The notes beneath the pieces are model-generated. The model was not told where the DNA came from. It worked only from the letters and a program-made list of their open reading frames with translations, and did not search any database. A DNA stretch of 64,000 bases, from positions 1-64,000 of the forward strand of contig JBAKBP010003108.1 in the NCBI GenBank assembly GCA_037953745.1, given 5' to 3'. A program made the position numbers and the translations under genes. The stretch is from Lithodes maja (Eukaryota > Arthropoda > Malacostraca > Decapoda > Lithodidae). Shown here one piece after another: positions 20,313-31,872 of this stretch (position 1 is the stretch's first letter; each line of letters starts with the position of its first letter).

Positions 20313-23201
20313 TTATTCATTTACAAACGCAGTCAGTCGCGGGTTTGATGTGAGATATTTGTCTAGGCGGAATTTAAATGAATCAACGGTGATGCAGTCT
20401 ATAACGTCTCGGGGAAGCCCATTCCACAAGTTGACAACTCGATTGAAAAAGAAATTCTTAGATTCGTGTGAGTTAAAAGATTTACCAATAATTTTGCAAC
20501 CGTTTCCCCGCGTGTAATTAGATTGGTCGATAGTGAAGTACTTACTACAGTTCATATTGTCGATGCCTTTGATGATTTTGAACACTTGAATTAAGTCACC
20601 TCTTAATCTGCGCTGGGTTAAAGGAAATTGATTTAATTCTCTAAGACGCTCTTCGTATGGTTTGTTCTTCAGGCTAGGTATCATTTTGGTAACTCTATGT
20701 TGAACTCGTTCTAGCTTGTTTATGTCTTTTTGGTAATAAGGGCACCAGCAATGAACGCAGTATTCCAGAAGAGGGCGGACTAAGGAATTGTAAAGGGTTA
20801 GGATTACGTCTTTGGATTTATGCTCAAATGATCTGCCTATAAAGCCAATTATTTTGTTTGCCTTCTTAACAACTTCTGAACATTGTTGACTCGGTTTTAG
20901 GTTACTCGATATTGTTACTCCCAGATCGGTTTCTCTGTTTACATTCTTAAGCTGAGTGCCATTCATCGAATAGTTTGCTTTCTCATTTAGGTATCCGATA
21001 TGTAGTACTTTACATTTATCCGCATTGAAACTCATTTGCCAAATTTGGGCCCAATATGACAATTTATCTAGATTGTGTTGCATATCGTCAACTTGATCTT
21101 TTGAGAGTACGCTATTTGCAATTTTTGTATCGTCAGCAAATTTTGAGATTGTACAGGTGAGACCCTCATCTATGTCGTTGATGTAAATTAGAAAGAGAAT
21201 TGGTCCTTGTACCGATCCCTGGGGTACCCCGCTACTTACATTGGTCCATTTAGATGCCTTACCGTTTATGACTACTCTTTGCTTTCTGTCGCTGAGCCAA
21301 TTTTATATCCATTTCAACACACCGTCTTGTATTCCATGCGCTTTTAGTTTTAGCAGTAAACGTTTGTGGGGAACTTTGTCAAAGGCCTTTTGAAAATCAA
21401 GGTATATAATATCTACAGCTTTACTCTCATCGTAGAGGTTGAGGATATCGTGGAAGAAGTCTAAGAGGTTTGTTAAACAGGAACGTTTTTTACAAAAGCC
21501 GTGTTAAGTATCTTTAAGTATGTTATTTTCCTCTAAGTGATTTACGAGTCTGTCTCTTATGACCGTTTCTAGCATTTTACATACAACTGAGGTTAAGCTA
21601 ATTGGACGATAGTTACTGGGTAGGGATTTGCTGCCTTTTTTGAATATCGGTGTTACGTTGGCCATCTTCCACTGATCAGGCATAGTTCCAGACTGCAAGG
21701 ATTTATTGAATAGTAACGTCAGTGGTTTGGAGAGCTCATCCTTAGCTTCCTTTAGAACTCTAGGCGAGATTGTATCAGGTCCAGGCATTTTATTTACCTT
21801 GAGTTTATCTAAACAATTCAATACTTCTCTCTCTGTAACGGTGATATTGCTTAGAACATCTGAATTATCAATCTGAATCGGCGATGGTGTAGGGATATCA
21901 CTGAGGTCTTCTGTTGTAAAAACTGATGCAAAGAAGGTATTGAGGGCATTACTCATTTGTACTTCGTCTTTGGTGTATTCTCCATTTTCATCGACTAACG
22001 GTCCAACAGTTGAAGTAACTACTTTTTTCTTTCTGATATAACTATAGAATTCTTTCGGGTTTGTTTTACTTTGATTCGCAATATGTAACTCTAGGGTCTT
22101 TTTACTTTGTTTAATTAACTTTTTGGCTTTGCGTCGTAGCTCTACAAATTTCACCCGTTCTTCGTCATTTTGTGAGGATTTTAATCTATCATTAGCAAAT
22201 TTTTTAGCAAGCAGGCAGTTTGAAATATCTTTATTCCACCATTTGGGCTTATTATTATGGCCTGGACGCCGTATTTTCGATGGTATGCAGTCTTGCACTG
22301 CTTTTAGGTAAGTGGTTTCGAATAACTTCCAAGATGTATTTATGTCGTTATTGTTAATTAAAAAGCTCCAGTCAGTTTCTTTAAACATAGCTCTAAGTTT
22401 ATGAAAGTTTGCTTTCTTGAAATTAGGGACTTTTTCGATGCTACTATTTGGTTCATTACTAGTAAAGTTTAAAGTGAAAGTTATCGTACGATGGTCGCTG
22501 TTACTGAATTCATCACCAACATTCAAATTCTCTATTAATTCTTCTTTTGTTGCAAGTACAATGTCAAGAACGTTATTACCACGGGTCGGTGTTCGAACAA
22601 ATTGATAAAGCGAACTCTCTTGCAAGTTCGTATACAAGTCATGTCCGGAGTGTGAAGTAAGAGTATCGCCCCACTTGGTCACAGGTAAATTAAAGTCGCC
22701 CAAAAATACGGTATCTTGTGAGTTACTTACATCTGCAATTTGTTCATAAATTTCTCGGTCAGTTTGCACTGATTGAGCTGGAGGTCTGTATATTAATGCA
22801 AGTATTAGTTTTGTACCTTTATTATTCTTTATTAGCACAAAAGATGTGTCGACATTCACAATTTGAGGTTTTGACAAGAGGGTCGGGTTAAGACTTTCTT
22901 TGATATAAAATAAAACGCCACCTCCATTTTTATTTATTCGGCTTTTCTCAAACATTACATAACCGGGAAGTGAATACTCTGCTAAAAAGTCTCTATCTAC
23001 TGTATTGAGCCAAGATTCTGTTATACCAATCACATCATAATTTTCAGTAAACACTAGTTCCTCTAAATCTGAAAATTTATTGCGTATGCTACGAGCGTTT
23101 GCATAGAAAACCTTTAAAGTTGCGGTTTTAGAACTCACAGAACGTTCTTTAATCAAATTTTTGGTTCTGATCGGATCTACATTTACATTCATGGCTGACA
23201 T
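20313..23201 (-). pseudogene. CR1-like ORF2: endonuclease and reverse transcriptase, two stops
   Basis: The frame (first ATG at 23201; open upstream to 23264) encodes an EEP endonuclease with FYANARSIRNK, GITESWL, LGDFNLP and SDHR motifs. The reverse transcriptase follows with the FKKGS, YRPISLTS, YLDFQKAFDKVPHKR, GVPQGSV and FADDTK blocks. The C-terminal region has RRLRGDLIQVFKI and NLWNGLP, typical of CR1/L2-type proteins. Two nonsense codons interrupt one frame: TAA at about 21504-21506, where copy 2 has glutamine, and TAA near 21304, where copy 2 has a sense codon. No frameshift is seen. Confidence 0.88.
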
Positions 23202-23290
23202 CGGTCCTCGGTCGTTATCCCTGGCGGTTTTGAATTTGGGTCGTGTTGGTGGAGCTTTATCCAAATTCGCGGTTCTTGACAGATTAGCAT

Positions 23291-23958
23291 TTAATTCCTT
23301 CGCAGGTTGCCGCCCTCGCTGTCTTCGGTCCTCCTTCCTGGTTGTCCTGTGCTGAGTCGATTTCTTCTCCGAAAATCCTTCACCGCATCGTTGAGAAGAC
23401 GCCCAAAACGTGCTGCTCCCACCTGGTTCAGATGAACTCCATCGTCCGAAAACAAATAGTCATCGTAGTAGAAATTGTCCCAGGTGTCGACGAATCCCAC
23501 GTTTTCCTTCCTGCAGAGGTTTGCTAGACAACGATTTGTGCTGGTGGCTATGTTGTAAAATCGGCTCTCTACACCAAGCCGGGGGACGATTCCTGAGACG
23601 ATGATCCTTGATGACTTCTCCTTAAACGACTTGATCAGCTGCTGGTACTTTAAAAGCAAATCTTCCGACCGGGTTCGCTGTACATCGTTGGATCCAACGT
23701 GGATGACGTACATTGTATTAGCAGGGGCCAGCTTAGATACTTCGTCAACTGCAGCAACTACGTCGTCCACACCACCACCAAGGATACAAAAACGCTTCCT
23801 GGTCTTAGGTGCTCTGGCGCAAAACTCTGTGAGCTGACCACGTATCATCGAGTCTCCCACGAGCCGGACTTCTTCTATTTCCGCTTCGTCATCTGAGTCT
23901 GCGAGTATCTGGAAGCGGTTTTGACACTCGGTAATCGGTATGGGTTTCCTGGTCTTGG
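23291..23958 (-). pseudogene. CR1-like ORF1, SGNH-esterase domain (5' truncated)
   Basis: The frame ends 26 bases or so before ORF2. It carries an SGNH-hydrolase domain with all four signature blocks: GDS (serine in GDSMIRG, near 23850), a glycine block GGGVDD, the GSND block (HVGSNDV) and the DGVH block (FSDDGVHLNQ). Esterase domains of this type are known in ORF1 of CR1 elements; their role in transposition is unclear and may involve membrane or lipid contact. The N-terminal part of ORF1 is missing because the insertion is 5' truncated. An ATG lies inside the GDSM motif, but the frame is open further upstream to about 23958. Confidence 0.8.
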
Positions 23959-24282
23959 GGCAAACGTTGTTCCTAACAACACGGAAGGTGCCCCAGCTCC
24001 CGCTCCACCCGAAGCCCCATGCACCCCACCGAGCACCCAGGCAACCAGCTCACCTCTCGAAAAACAGCTAGTACCGGACAACCCTAAGACCGTGGCTACA
24101 CACTGCAGTCCGTACCGGTCTAGCCCCGACACCCGATCTGCCGACACAGGCTCCTTCAAAAAAATCCGAGCATCCTCCTCATTGTTCACCACCCGAATGC
24201 CGTTAGACAACTCCACCTTCTCCACCTCCTCGCCTGCTTCCCGTACTGTGTCCTTACTTTGCACTGATCCGTCGTTTGACAT
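23959..24282 (-). pseudogene. Gmr-A gag, N-terminal fragment
   Basis: From the ATG at 24282 the minus strand encodes about 108 residues matching the gag N-termini of Gmr-B and Gmr-C/D. Shared features are an EEDAR block, a GLDRYGLQCVATVLGLS-type segment and RGELVAWVL. It runs into the CR1-like insertion, after which gag resumes at 20094. This is the start of the Gmr-A gene order gag-PR-IN-RT-RH. Confidence 0.8.
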
Positions 24283-24403
24283 AGTGTCCACCGGAAATCC
24301 TCAACGTTTATAAAAAAAAAAAAGTACCTAAACTCTCATGTAGCACTATTCACTCAAAAAATGCTTGAAGACAATTATTTCTTAGTTCACTAAATCCTAG
24401 ACT

Positions 24404-24466
24404 AAGGTCGCCATTTGTTATGACGACTAAGATAAGATACTAGGCAAGGTCGCCATTTGTTACGAC
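24404..24466 (-). repeat. duplicated LTR-end/primer-site segment of Gmr-A
   Basis: A 21-base segment, primer site plus the first 9 LTR bases, occurs at 24404-24424 and again at 24446-24466 with one difference. The inner LTR-proximal copy is the functional-looking one; the other lies 42 bases into the leader. Confidence 0.7.
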
Positions 24467-26249
24467 CGGGACTACGAATAAAACAAGGGCACTCAATGAT
24501 TGGACTAGTAATAGGGCACTATGCAACAACGGTACGCTAGATCCAAACCCTCAAACTTATATGCCGGCGAACAAAACACCTATACCCTCCAGGGTTAATC
24601 TGCGATAGCGGGGTATCCTTAACTGGGCATAAATGTACTCTACTTTAGGCTAACCTGCACTGGTATAGCCTGATAACAAACAAGATGCAAGTTACGTTAA
24701 AATGCATAAAAAGGAATCTATGGAAAGATCAATTAAATCACTGCAAGATTTAATACAATAAAAAGATGCTTCAATACAGTTACTCTAAACAACAATAAAC
24801 TCTTCACTCCTATCTGAAAGAAAGTGAAGTATAGTCCTACAGCATAGACCTGGAAACTTCTGAAGAAAGTCTGATGCTCATAAGATGCTCGTACTAATTT
24901 AGAACTATATAAAGGCAGGAGGCAGGACACCACACGTGTAAATCGAATACACTAAAAGGTAGGACATATAATGTTAACTGACACGAGAATACTATAAATG
25001 CGCAACGGTAGCAATGCTCGACACTAAAAGAAGTACTTCCTCATCAACGAAACAGTCTGCTATGGTTGTGCGGCTCAGTAACAACCTAGACTAATAAATG
25101 CTGTGAATAATAATGTGCACATATCAAAGAGCTTATATTAAATACTAACAAGTGTCTACTCGATTAATAATGTCTAGCTGGGATACTCTAGGTAAGGAAC
25201 TGGGGTTGAGCAAGACAGGCTCATAGCCTAGCGATGTCCTTAAGACTGCATCCTTTAAGTTACGTTAATTGACTAGGGGGCTCTCTCGATAGATCCAGAT
25301 CACAAGTATCTGGTTCTATCCTGGCGACCCTCTAAAGACAAGCAAAGAGGCAGCAAATTGTGGAACTGGTACAGGCCAAAACCCTCAGTCAACACAATGC
25401 TGCACTCGCAAAGGATGCAACCGAAAAGACAACCCAGGCTACCACAGGACCGATCGAAGTCGTGTAGGTATAAGCAAACCGTACACACATCGGAGACAAC
25501 GACTACAGTTACCTTATCCCAGTCTAGCATTAAATAAAAGAGCAGAAACACTAAATCAATAATGGAGACACACAAAGTTCTTAACCTATACTAACTAAGA
25601 ACCCTCAAACCTATTCTAAGTACATGTAAATATCTCTGAGGACGGCGCATGCAATACAATGGGCCGGCTATGAAAACCGTATGCAGAACCCAAGGGGAGT
25701 GTTGTGCAGTTAATAAAGGGTAGAGTATGGAAAGAGAGAATCAAGTGAGAGAAACAGTGATAAAGGTGGTGATCGGGAGAGAGTATGCCAAGGGATGTTA
25801 GAAGCACGCACGCCAAGCCTATCCTGACGAGGACAGCTCCTGGGGACCCTCATGGAGGAGGTAAGTTACACAGGAGACCGCAAAGGCGCGATGGTCGGCC
25901 AATCACGGGCCGAGACGTCACAAGACAGCAGGCGTCATAGGACACAGCCAGAGACGCCGTCCAATGGCGAGCGAGAGGCAGGAATGCACCCGTACATACA
26001 GACACTTACTACCTCCTCGCTCTGAAAGTCTTTCTCATTCACACGCTGGTACTATTATCACTACTGTTGATATAAAATATAACCCGTTGTCACAGACGAA
26101 AACAAAGACCACCACTGGACTGTCTGTGATAATGTGATTACTAGGAAAGAAAGAACAACATTCTCTGATAACTGTAGCCCATTTCGATGTCCCTGGCGTG
26201 CGCCAGTGGCCAACGAGAGGCGATTCTGCCAACGCTGGTAGACGTCACA
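24458..26249 (-). repeat. Gmr-A 5' LTR
   Basis: This 1792-bp partner of 5036-6827 ends ACGTCACA, next to the CATT duplication at 26250-26253. The primer site TGGCGACCTTGCC lies just inside it on the minus strand. Confidence 0.9.
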
Positions 26250-27057
26250 CATTGAACAGTTTTTCGGCTGTATCAGGCAAATGAGTGGTCCCCATGATCA
26301 TCCAGATGCTCTTAGTTTTAAGTATCGGATGAGAAAATTCATATTGGGGAGAGAGTTTGTTGTGGTTAGTGAGAAGAGTAATATTAGCCACAATGAAGAA
26401 AACCGAGACTGTTTTTCTAACGAAGTACCCAGTGAACCAAGCAGTAAATCACACTCTTATGATCGTGAACTTGACTTGGAAATTTGCTTAACTAGCCTTC
26501 TCTTTAAAGACATGGATTTTGATATGGAGGAAGTGGATGGTAAGCTGTCTATGGAGTTGCAGGAAGTTGATGTAAATGAGGATAATGTAAATGTATCAGT
26601 TTCTGGTCTGGTATCAGTTTCACCTAGCACAGTCATAGAAGAACAGTCTCTACACTATATTACTGGGTACATGGTGAACAAGTTTGTTAATAAACATCCA
26701 GAACTAGGACACGTGGCAGGGAACTGTGGGTCATCTACCAACTCATGGACTGAAATGATCAGTAGAGGTAATTTATACATTCCCTCTGACAGTTTCTACT
26801 CCAAGTTACTAGTTATGAGGGAAGTGTTTAAAGCCGTGCATGGTGAGGGCTTGCGAGAAGGAGTAGTATGTGTACAGACTCTTACAGCAGAAATGAAAAG
26901 TGCTGGAGTAGATTTGCCACTTGAGATAATATCGTTCTATGCAAGAATATCCATATTTTTTAGGATGAGACATCTTAATAAAATACTCAGAATGAACAAA
27001 CACAAAAATGTTGGCAACAAAGGAATGCCAAGGAAAATTATGAAACTTGTAACTTAG
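26250..27057 (+). pseudogene. P-element/THAP9-like transposase, 3' half of a split exon
   Basis: The frame continues the exon stopped at 5035: with Gmr-A and one CATT removed, the codons join in phase. It begins IEQFFGCIRQMSGPHDHPDA, the conserved block near the C-terminal catalytic glutamate of P-type transposases. The glutamate is the second codon after the junction. The rest has a divergent acidic stretch and a C-terminal domain with SLHYITGYMVNKF and SRGNLYIPSD, then stops at 27055-27057. No further stop or shift lies in this half. Confidence 0.85.
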
Positions 27058-27634
27058 GCTATAAGTTCCATAATCGTCCTTGTAGAAAACTGTAATTACT
27101 ACCATTATGCTACAGGTAATGGGAGGCAGACCGATTGTTTGGTCTATTAATTAATGTATTCATATATTGTGTTTAGTTTCCTCCCTAGACCTCCATCAAG
27201 TGTAGGAAAAGAAAACCCTAAACCCCCTTCAAGATAGATTTGTAAATTTTTCGATAGAAAAATATCCAGGCCAAAGGCCGATTCCTCCTAAATTAACAGG
27301 TTTGCTATCGCTCGTTAGGAACAAATCAACACCAAACGGGGACGAAGGGCCTTTACAATCTCCCCTTAGGACATGAAGTATTCCCTATGTTATGTTAGAA
27401 TTTTATGGTATGTATTCACCTGGCTTCTAGATATAGTATTTTATGTTGAATTATCTACGGATTTATGGTAGCTTTTACTATTTTTGCTATACAGTGATCA
27501 CAAGCTACATTTTGACCTGTCTTAGTGTATAATTATTGATCTATCTGTGTATTGCGATGTTTGTATCTATACATTTTTTACTAATAGGCTACTAGCTTGT
27601 TCTGCCTTTCTATATTGAGTTATGTGTTTATATA

Positions 27635-27637
<3 letters not shown>

Positions 27638-27725
<88 letters not shown>
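27638..27725. repeat. compound CT/TA microsatellite
   Basis: About 36 bases of CT dinucleotides followed directly by about 52 bases of TA dinucleotides. Confidence 0.9.
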
Positions 27726-27727
<2 letters not shown>

Positions 27728-28602
27728 CTGTCAATCAATACACCTTAGAACCTCATATGTTCTAAAATACCATATTCAGGTTTACTAAAGCACAAAGTAA
27801 ATAGTGGCAAATCCTAGTTTGGTAAAAGTTATAGAAATGTGGAATAGGCTACCTAGCACCATAGTAGAAAGCTGCAAGATAAAAATAGATGGCATATGGA
27901 CGATATGGGTTGGGTGTGAGAGGGATCTGTCTTGTGTGGCCATTCGGCTTTCTGCAGACTCCCATTGTCTTATGTTTATGTACAATATATTTACGAGTAC
28001 AACATACTTGTTCTGTTATTAATATCAAGTTGACTTACCCTTAACCTCTGAAGTGCGCATGGGGGTAATTAGACACCTCTCCCTGTGCGCATGTATTTGA
28101 GGTGTTTCCGTCACTAAAATATTCATTGTACAATTAATAGCATTAATACTCATCCATATGCGCCTATTAAGGGTTGATTATAAAGGTATTAACCTGAAAC
28201 AACAATAAAACGAGTGAAAACAGCGTTTGGATGGTCAAAATCGGAGATATAGCCCGCGAGTTGTATAATGTATGGGTGAGGCAAGCTGCTTTCCCGCCAA
28301 TTTCCCCCAAGGCCACTGAGACACAGTCGATCGATACTCTCTCTCTCTCTCTTGCATTCGCTTGCTATCAGTGATGACCACACCCTGCAACCGGATTTCT
28401 AATGTTAGCACGAAAATATACCTCAGAATAAGGGAATAACAGGGAAAATAGGTGATAACTGAAGGAGAGGAGGAAAGTGGGGAAGGAGGGGAGGTAGAGG
28501 ACTGAGATTTTGCATGGCCCAGGGGCCAAAAAAAAATAAAAAAATAAAAAAATATATATATATATTTTTTTCGATGTCAAAAGTTGATTTTTTTTTTCTC
28601 TG

Positions 28603-28659
28603 ACTCTTAAGAGTCTCCCCGCAGTCCGCCGGGGGAACTCTTAAGAGTCTCCCCGCAGT
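28603..28659. repeat. two 23-bp direct repeats, each with a palindrome
   Basis: The unit ACTCTTAAGAGTCTCCCCGCAGT occurs at 28603-28625 and 28637-28659. Each contains the palindrome ACTCTTAAGAGT. Confidence 0.85.
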
Positions 28660-28920
28660 TTCCGGGTTAAAGGAAAGTACTGTATTATTACTCTACCCTT
28701 TTGTCTACCATTTTTATACTATAGTATTCTCAGTAATACATAGGCTATATTTACAATTGCGATAATTTGCTTACAAAAAATACTGTAAATGAACAACAAT
28801 TGTCACACACACACACTTAATACTAATAATAATGCAATGTGGGACATAAAGTGAAAAACAAAGAGGCATATGCTAACGAATAAGTGGAGGAGCGCGGTGG
28901 TCAGTCGACCTCGTACTACG

Positions 28921-29333
28921 TCACGTGCGTAGACCGAGCGTATTTTGGTAATTACCCCGGCCGACCTGGTGTATATGGATCTTGGGCAAATCCACGATCG
29001 CCCTCGGAACTGGTGCCGCACGTGTGGTTCCGTGCTTACGGAGGATGGCCTCTATGATGTCCTTGGAGAACAGCCTTACAGAGGTCTTCTTTCCTGTGTG
29101 CGTCATCCACAGGTTGGATGCGTTGAGGACAGTGACATCAAGAAGATGGAGTACGACCTTCTTGTACCATTGACAGGTCTTCCTCAGGCAGTCAACAGCA
29201 GTGATCTGCATATCACTTTTGTCCACCAACTGCATGTTCACATTATACTCCAGGACAGCGTCAGGTTTGGAGATACCAACTACAGTCCTGTTGCCTGTGA
29301 CACGGTCCTGCAGGTATCTCCTCTTCCCGCTAT
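28921..29333 (-). pseudogene. piggyBac-like transposase, C-terminal exon
   Basis: The minus strand encodes YNVNMQLVDKSDMQ, then WYKKVVLHLLDVTVLNASNLW. This block is typical of the last part of the piggyBac/PGBD transposase catalytic domain, and the VDKSD aspartate matches the third catalytic acid. A 16-base pyrimidine run ending TTGCTAG precedes 29333 and looks like a splice acceptor. The last 40 residues do not show the usual cysteine-rich C-terminus, so the end may be frameshifted. The rest of the transposase is not seen nearby. A possible first exon at 49518-49839 has a compatible splice phase. Whether this was a transposon copy or a domesticated gene cannot be told. Confidence 0.7.
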
Positions 29334-29514
29334 CTAGCAAAAAAAAAAAAAAAAGTGACCGAAATCGCCGATATATAATAATTTACTTATCATTACTTAC
29401 TATATCTTATAAACAATAGTAGGTAGCCAACTTACCATAATACCGATACACCAAACCGATACGCATGCAGTTTTGTTTATCACCTGTTTACTAAAGTGCC
29501 ACCATTATCGATTT

Positions 29515-31361
29515 TGTTACGACCGGGCACTCGGGTACACTAGGGCTCTTACACAGGACTCGAGTATGGCTCGCTGCCACAACGGAAACACACGATCCCA
29601 ACCCCAGAGTACTGCCAGCCGAACAAAAAACGCCACTACCCTCCAGAGTTCTATCTGCTATAACGGGGTATACAAGAACTCGGTACTAGCGTTTCACACA
29701 ACAGACTAATAACAAGACGGGAGTTATCTAGTCTGGTCAACAATCAAACAAAGAAGAAAGTACTACAACACTAAAGAATAGTGTTGGCCGAAGCCGAAGT
29801 AATCCACCCTTGACTAAGAACTTAAGAAGTCCTCCACCCTCTACTTCGGATCGGCACTATTACGTTACGTTAAACAATAGTCCTCGAGCATCAAGCAAGG
29901 AATCTTCTGATAAAGTTAGATGCTTCTCGAATACTCGTAAGAAGTAAGTATCGGATTTTGAACAGCAATTCAATAAGTAACACACTGGCAATTAAAGGCT
30001 TTAAGTTGACATAAGAAGAATTATAAGAATAGACAATAGTAAATGGCAAACATTAAGAAGAAGTACTCCGACAATGCACTGACAATAGCCTACTAGGATT
30101 GTGCTCGTGGGCCACTAATCTCTAAAGTAGCTAAGCGTGCCACACATGAAATCAATAGTGCATAAACAATAACATACATAAGGAGAAGCTTCAATACTAT
30201 GCTGTATCTGCTGGTCGAGCAAAGTCTAGCTGGGATATCTAAGGTTAGGAAACAATGGCTGAGCAAGCGGCTCGTAGCCTAGCGAGGTCCTTAAGACTGT
30301 GCGGCCAAATTACGTTAATTGACGGGATGCTCTCTTGAGAGATCCAGATCACTAGTATCTGGTTCTCTCCTGGCGATCCTCTCAAAGTCAAGCAAACGAG
30401 ATAGCACAGTGTTGGGTGGCAGAGGCAAAAGCCCTCACTCGCAACACAGTGCTAAACTCTCAAGGTACACAGTCAGAAAGACCACCTAGGCTTCCCACGT
30501 CTCCGTTGCAATTGTACCGGTTCAACCAAAACCTAGTACTCATAGGAAATCACAACTCCCGAAACCTTATCCCAGTCTAGCATTACCTAAACCAGCAGAA
30601 AACAGGAACATGGATAATCGTACACAGGGAAATGCATATACGAGTGCAACAAACATCAATCAATCCTATTCTAGTTATCCCTTCCAAAATAGGCTATCTA
30701 ACAGGCATATATCTCGTGAGAACTCAAGCGATAATACTTTGGCTGACTAAATCTGCACCAAAGGGGTCATGGGTTAAAAAGGGACGAGAAGAGAAGAAGA
30801 TAGGCTGTTCAGAGAGTAGAGAAAGTTCACATCAGTCGGAAGAATATGGATAGTTGCAAGGGATATGAGAAGTCGCTCTGCCTGATGAGTTCTAAAGAAT
30901 TGTGGCGAGGACCTCTCCTTTTTATACTCGGCCCTCTAGCGGCATATCGCAAACTACTAAGGACCGCCCACTGACAATCATTACGTCATATTCTCTCTCA
31001 ATCTGGGATCGACAAAGGATTTCCCACGCGCTTGAGGAGGGAGGAGGGAGGAGGGAGGAGGGAGGGAGGCCTACCTACCTCGTGGCGCGCTCACTGGCCG
31101 TCGTTACATAACTCTCTCTCTTCTCATCATTATATATAAGTCCCACACACAATACTTATATCTAATGATATAAAATAGAACTCGTTGACTTAGAAGAAAA
31201 CAAAATACATAATTATAATACTTATAGTACAACGGCTCTCATAAACTGAGTTAGGAAACTCTACACGGACTACAGCCAAAGTTCCTGCCCTGACGATCCT
31301 AGCGAGAGTGGGGTCTGACTGAGCGTTCTGTACAGCATGCTCATACTCGGCATGCGTCACA
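29515..31361 (-). repeat. L-type LTR, complete (Gmr-C 3' LTR)
   Basis: The 1847-bp LTR starts TGTTACGACCGGGCAC and ends GGCATGCGTCACA. Subtype marks include CTTGACTAAGAAC (R has CTTGAACTAAGAAC), GGGTCTGACTGAGC and GGCTCTCATAAAC. The same marks occur in 38860-40492 and 47862-48079. Confidence 0.9.
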
Positions 31362-31872
31362 CCTCCCCCAAGATTTTACTTGCTCAACCCTGAGCTAAAA
31401 TCTGACACGCAGAACCTCATCAAACCCCTCACACCCAGCGACCGCATGGCACTAAAACAACGCTGAGTTTAACACTAAAACACATCTTATAAAACAAAAA
31501 TTCACATTTCATAACTCCTCCCAACAATAGTAAAAGACATAATATCATGCTCCCAGAGCGAGCTTACAGCAGCTCAGCCGTTTGATAGTTCGTGGACTAC
31601 TCAAACTCTATAGGCTATGACAAACTTATACAATTATCTATATTAAAAGAAAGAGTTTTTTTATGATTTTTATATTTTAATATGTTTTTTCCGGCTGCAC
31701 TATAAGGGCAGCCTATTTTTTCTTCTATACCAAACACTCAACTCCTGCTTTACGACCCAATACGCTGGGCTACAACCGCGAGCCAACAAGCACCAAGCGC
31801 AAAATACTACTCAAACTAAAGCAGGAGGCTACCCGTGTGTCAATCTCTCCGGGATCATACACCTGTGATAGC
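31362..31872 (-). other. 3' untranslated region of the left Gmr body
   Basis: Non-coding, with a polypurine tract (CTTGGGGGAGG on the minus strand) against the LTR at 31362. It resembles 13503-13986 and 45502-46016. Confidence 0.65.

Larger units (their letters stand above)
20095..23958 (-). mobile_element. CR1-like LINE copy 1, inserted in Gmr-A gag
   Basis: Read on the minus strand this has the end of an ORF1 with an esterase domain and a complete ORF2 with endonuclease and RT. The 3' end consists of two copies of a 10-bp unit (GTACAAAGGA on the plus strand, 20095-20114). CR1-family elements often end in such short tandem repeats. The 5' end near 23958 is judged from where gag similarity stops, so it is good to a few tens of bases. 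I found no clear target duplication. Two stop codons break ORF2, so the copy is dead. Confidence 0.8.
5036..26249 (-). mobile_element. Gmr-A: Ty3/gypsy LTR retrotransposon (Gmr1-like), nested
   Basis: The insertion is defined by 1792-bp LTRs at both ends, TG...CA-type termini and the duplication CATT at 5032-5035 and 26250-26253. It sits in the P-like transposase exon and is read on the minus strand. Its own sequence has gag, protease, integrase, then reverse transcriptase and RNase H, with integrase first. The gag is cut twice, by Gmr-B at 11685-19720 and by a CR1-like LINE at about 20095-23958. The coding region has a frameshift and a nonsense change in pol. I counted about 35 differences between the LTRs, near 2%, so it is the oldest of the nested LTR elements. 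Confidence 0.9.
27058..28920. other. non-coding region with microsatellites
   Basis: No gene is supported. It holds a CT repeat (about 27638-27673) running into a TA repeat (to about 27725), a short CT tract near 28339-28352, A/T-rich tracts near 28529-28570 and a CA tract near 28805-28815. A short open frame at 27804-28022 has a WNRLP block resembling the C-terminal end of LINE proteins, too weak to call. Confidence 0.6.

Noticed and set aside
27804..28022. Plus-strand frame with MWNRLPSTIVES, like the end of a LINE protein
   Set aside because: The similarity is a few residues, and the rest does not fit. Possibly a very old LINE scrap.
28603..28659. CRISPR-like repeat pair
   Set aside because: Only two units, with an 11-base gap, in eukaryotic transposon-rich DNA.
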